NCBI GenBank assembly: GCA_910587715.1
Contig: CAJUMV010000027.1
Coordinates: 1 to 55,018 of the forward strand
Length of the DNA stretch: 55,018 bases
Origin: an uncultured Lachnospiraceae bacterium
Lineage (GTDB): Bacteria > Bacillota > Clostridia > Lachnospirales > Lachnospiraceae
Direction: 5' to 3'
The translations under genes and the position numbers were made by a program. Positions 52,513-55,018 of the stretch are shown here, in pieces. The notes below the pieces were generated by a model that worked only from the letters and a program-made list of their open reading frames with translations, did no database searches and was not told the DNA's origin. How positions within the stretch are numbered: position 1 is the first letter of the stretch; each line of letters opens with the position of its first letter.

Positions 52513-53655
52513 TTAGTTAAATTCTTCCGCGGTCTGGATTTCTACCAGATTGGAGCATTTGTCAGCGAACATATGATAGTCAAGCCCGATTGCCGCTGCG
52601 GTTTCGGTGTTCACTGTAGCGATACCGTTGTCCATGGTACGGACCGCCATAGAAGCGGGGGCTTTTCCGTTTACCAGAATATCCGCCGCCATGTCAGCGG
52701 TGGCGGTGCCAAGTTCTACATAGTTGACGCCGTAGCCCATGAATGCGCCGTTTAAGGCGAAGGAGTCCGCGCCGCCGTAATGGGGCACTTTTGCGTCGAT
52801 AAACTTCTCATAGATGGCAAGCTCCGCCGTCATCACGTTGTTGTCGGTGGGGGTGAACACTGCCTCCACGCCGGAGGAGAGCAGCGCGTCCGCCGCAAGG
52901 GAGATTTCCCCGTTGTTGGTGCCTGTCTTTTCCACCACGTTGATGCCTTTTTGCTCACAGTAGGCTTTGGATGCGGCGATGGCGGCGGTGGAAGCGTCCT
53001 GGCTCTTGTCGTAGAGCAGTCCCACCGTCTGGATATCCGGATCGGCGGCAAGCATCAGGTTAAACACTGCCTCCGTATTTAAAGCGTCCGAAGTGCCGGT
53101 GATGTTGGAACCCGGTGCGTCCATGGATGCCACAAGCCCCGCCCCCACGGGATCCGATACCGCAGAGAAGACCACGGGAATCAGACTGCCGTCATCGCGC
53201 GGACTTTCCGCGGTGGCATTCTGCATCACCATAGCGACCGGCGTGGCAACCGGGATGATAAGGTCCACATCGGAAGCAATCAGGTCTGCCGCAATCTGGT
53301 TCATGGTGGTGGCGTCCGCCTGTCCGTTGTAAGTGTAATCCTTGTAATCGAAGGTGACACCAAGTTCTCCGCCCTTTTTGTCAAGTTCCGCCTGAACGGC
53401 TGCCACAATCTGGTTTAAGGATGCGTCGTCCACATACTGCACGATGGCGACTTTGTAAGAGCTGCCGGCAGACGAGGCAGCATCTGATGTGCCCTCCGCC
53501 CCGTTTTCTGTGTCTGCGGAATCGGCAGCGTCTGCGCTTTCTGTAGTACGGTCTGCGCCAGCTGCGGCGCTGCTTCCGCCAGCCGCGCCGCAGCCTGTGA
53601 GAGTAGCGGCAGCAACCGCGCCTGCCAGTAACAGTGTGATAGATTTCTTTTTCAT
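52513..53655 (-). CDS. ABC substrate-binding lipoprotein (PF04392-type)
   Basis: 380 residues. The lipobox is TLTGC with Cys near 22, then an Ala/Ser/Asp-rich linker (to about 65) and a two-lobed binding domain: YKVAIVQYVDDASLNQIV, GAVTIPAT-like DLIIPVATPVAM, VVFSAVSDPVGAGLV, and NVMTAELAIYEKF. This family includes TrpX, used in tryptophan uptake. AAAGGAGGACACC lies before the ATG. It is the first gene after a T-box leader. Confidence 0.9.
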   Translation of the reverse strand: MKKKSITLLLAGAVAAATLTGCGAAGGSSAAAGADRTTESADAADSADTENGAEGTSDAASSAGSSYKVAIVQYVDDASLNQIVAAVQAELDKKGGELGVTFDYKDYTYNGQADATTMNQIAADLIASDVDLIIPVATPVAMVMQNATAESPRDDGSLIPVVFSAVSDPVGAGLVASMDAPGSNITGTSDALNTEAVFNLMLAADPDIQTVGLLYDKSQDASTAAIAASKAYCEQKGINVVEKTGTNNGEISLAADALLSSGVEAVFTPTDNNVMTAELAIYEKFIDAKVPHYGGADSFALNGAFMGYGVNYVELGTATADMAADILVNGKAPASMAVRTMDNGIATVNTETAAAIGLDYHMFADKCSNLVEIQTAEEFN

Positions 53656-53678
53656 AATGGTGTCCTCCTTTTGGGTAA

Positions 53679-53990
53679 AAATAAAACCGCCCCAGACTAA
53701 TGTCTGAGACGGTAATAAACGTAAGTTATTATCGCGGTACCACTCAAATTGATGCGGGAATACAGTCCCTCATCCGCTTTTTCCATATACAATCATATAT
53801 GCCGCCTTGGTAACGGGTGCGGTTCCCGCCGGGAGCTACTCTGTCGGTGTGAAAACTGACCTTTCAGCCCAGCCTCGAAAGTCCATTCGATACAAGCGCC
53901 ATGCCGTCTTCCACCAGCCGACGGCTCTCTGTGATGGGCAGCCTATACTTACTACTCTTTCTCAAAGGTTTGTGATATGTGTTCCTGCAA
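53679..53990 (-). promoter_or_regulatory. T-box riboswitch, probably tryptophan-specific
   Basis: On the minus strand the leader holds AGAGAGCCGTC with a GACGGC partner (Stem I apex), then GAA-TGG-AC at 53888-53882, and the T-box TGAGTGGTACCGCG at 53746-53733. A terminator hairpin (GACATTAGTC-type, CCGTCTCAGAC with GTCTGGGGCGG) and T-run end at 53679. The codon at 53885-53883, after the usual GAA, is UGG (Trp). The variable T-box base is U, which pairs only by wobble with the G73 of tRNA-Trp, so the specificity is likely but not certain. Confidence 0.85.
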
Positions 53991-54002
53991 TTAATTTATT
54001 AC

Positions 54003-54031
54003 ACAATAATACTTTTGTGATGGATTGTCAA
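54003..54031 (-). promoter_or_regulatory. Promoter of the T-box ABC operon
   Basis: On the minus strand TTGACA (54031-54026), a 17-bp spacer and TATTGT (54008-54003). Transcription would start just before the T-box leader. Confidence 0.75.
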
Positions 54032-54113
54032 ATATTTTTTTAAAAATTATTTTGCAGCACGCATTTTAAGGTAACGTTAAGGGGCTGTTAAGAGAACGCA
54101 AAAGCTGTCCTTG

Positions 54114-54125
54114 TACAATATTGTA
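54114..54125. promoter_or_regulatory. 12-bp palindrome before the CPBP gene
   Basis: TACAATATTGTA is a perfect palindrome 32 bp before the CPBP start and contains a -10-like TACAAT; a possible operator or promoter part. Confidence 0.4.
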
Positions 54126-54156
54126 TACATTCAATGGATAAGACGGAGGTGCGGTT

Positions 54157-54849
54157 ATGGAAATGGCGAAAGAAGGGAACGACAAATTGGGAACTGGCAA
54201 TAAGAAAAGACCTATTATAGAGGTGACGGTATGTATTTTGGGAATGGCGGCTCTTACGGTTATGATGGCTGTGTTTGGTGCGGATGCGGGGCTCTTGGCG
54301 GGGATTGCCGCCTATTGGATTCCCTGTGCGGTCTTGCTTTTTTATGTCTGCAGGGTGGAAAAACAGACGCTTTCTTCTGTGGGTCTGAAACCGATTCGCA
54401 AGAGGCATGTCTTTGAGGGGCTGGGTTTGGGTATCTGTATGTTTGTCGTGCAGCAGATTCCGCTTCTGCTGATGAAAATGGATTATTCCGCCTACGCGAT
54501 GGAGCCGGACGTAGTTTATATGGTTGTGATGGCGCTGTACTGTTTTTTCTGTGTCGGTTTTGCGGAGGAGCTGCTTTTCCGGGGATTTCTGCTGAAAAGG
54601 ACGCTGGCTGTTTTTCCGCAGAAATGGGTCTGCGTGGGAGTCAATATCCTGCTTTTTTATCTGGCTCACTGGTTTACCATGCAGCATACGTTCGGGGAGT
54701 TTTACAACCTTGCGACGAATACGGTTATTTTATGCATCTATCTTTTCCGCAAGAAGGAGGGGACGATCGTGCCGTTAATCGTTGCGCACGGTTTTTATGA
54801 TGTGCTGACATCGGTGGTACTGCCGGTTTTTGTGTATCTGTTGAAATAG
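54157..54849 (+). CDS. CPBP family intramembrane protease
   Basis: 230 residues with six or so membrane segments. The two glutamates and Arg are in FAEELLFRGFLLKR (about 131-144); a first His stands in YLAHWFT, and the last motif is VAHGFYD near 209-215. These match the CPBP (Abi, Rce1-like) metalloprotease family, in which members process peptides or confer bacteriocin immunity. The role here is unknown; it is a single gene. The ATG has GGAGG seven bases upstream. Confidence 0.9.
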   Translation: MEMAKEGNDKLGTGNKKRPIIEVTVCILGMAALTVMMAVFGADAGLLAGIAAYWIPCAVLLFYVCRVEKQTLSSVGLKPIRKRHVFEGLGLGICMFVVQQIPLLLMKMDYSAYAMEPDVVYMVVMALYCFFCVGFAEELLFRGFLLKRTLAVFPQKWVCVGVNILLFYLAHWFTMQHTFGEFYNLATNTVILCIYLFRKKEGTIVPLIVAHGFYDVLTSVVLPVFVYLLK

Positions 54850-54902
54850 TTTGAGATTAGGGTATAATGAAATTATAAGATGATAGAGGAGGGAAGAAAG
54901 AC

Positions 54903-54983
54903 ATGTGCGTGGTATCAATCAATGTTCCGGAAGAAATATTGTTAGACCTTCATGAAGATAAGGATCCTAAAATCCCGGTCTGA
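54903..54983 (+). pseudogene. Truncated N-terminus of a small antitoxin-like protein
   Basis: A 26-codon frame with a strong ribosome site (GAGGAGGG) reads MCVVSINVPEEILLDLHEDK before ending at TGA. The start looks like the ribbon of small RelB- or UPF0175-type antitoxins, which run to 60-90 residues, so this seems a broken copy. The window ends 35 bp later, so a frameshifted remainder cannot be excluded. Confidence 0.5.
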
Positions 54984-55018
54984 TTATACACTGGTTTAAG
55001 CTATTAGGTGATACAGTC

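Overview
The window looks like a chromosomal segment of a Lachnospiraceae-type member of Clostridia. The grounds are strong AGGAGG-type ribosome sites, sigma-A promoters with 17-bp spacers, a T-box leader, a Tn916-family integration module, a Clostridia-style giant acyl-CoA dehydratase activase, and a LigA with the KLDG active site. No rRNA, tRNA or CRISPR array was seen. Species cannot be fixed from the sequence alone.

Region 1 (1-6190) is the AT-rich integrase end of a Tn916-like integrative element; its other end lies outside the window. It carries a protein remnant, a KAP-family P-loop NTPase with an unknown partner under their own promoter and terminator, a secreted protein gene split by an in-frame TGA, and then xis and int. 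Helically phased TTGTAAAA repeats behind int look like arm sites for the integrase.

Region 2 (6258-25091) is chromosomal backbone. It holds a low-molecular-weight tyrosine phosphatase, an unknown three-gene cluster whose middle protein resembles the C-terminus of the flagellar cap FliD, an aldo/keto reductase with ferredoxin clusters, a small alarmone synthetase, a GH43 arabinanase-type lipoprotein facing an ArsR-like regulator, a PutP-type sodium symporter, a GH3-like acyl adenylase, an RsmF-like rRNA methylase, an MBOAT/SGNH acyl-transfer pair, an RluF-like pseudouridine synthase and ligA.

Region 3 (25106-38131) is a capsule or exopolysaccharide locus. A divergent XRE regulator and a consensus promoter share a candidate operator box. 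The operon runs PHP phosphatase (CpsB), Wzz-like CpsC, a tyrosine kinase fused through a Tyr-rich tail and a membrane segment to an LCP ligase, a class B sortase-like protein lacking the catalytic Cys and His, a secreted acidic protein and an initiating sugar transferase. An AT-rich foreign-looking block follows: glycosyltransferases, a Stealth phosphotransferase, a Wzy-like polymerase and a Wzx-like flippase. The fused kinase-ligase plus the sortase-like protein is the most unusual part of the window.

Region 4 (38132-40749) is a 1.2-kb tandem duplication of an Rpn/YhgA-type nuclease gene. Region 5 (40863-54983) holds a membrane-anchored FKBP/trigger-factor-like foldase, metA, a giant dehydratase activase, a rhomboid-like protein without catalytic residues, a sigma-70-like protein without region 4, a 132-bp inverted-repeat element, a T-box-controlled (probably tryptophan) ABC uptake operon, a CPBP protease and a truncated small ORF.
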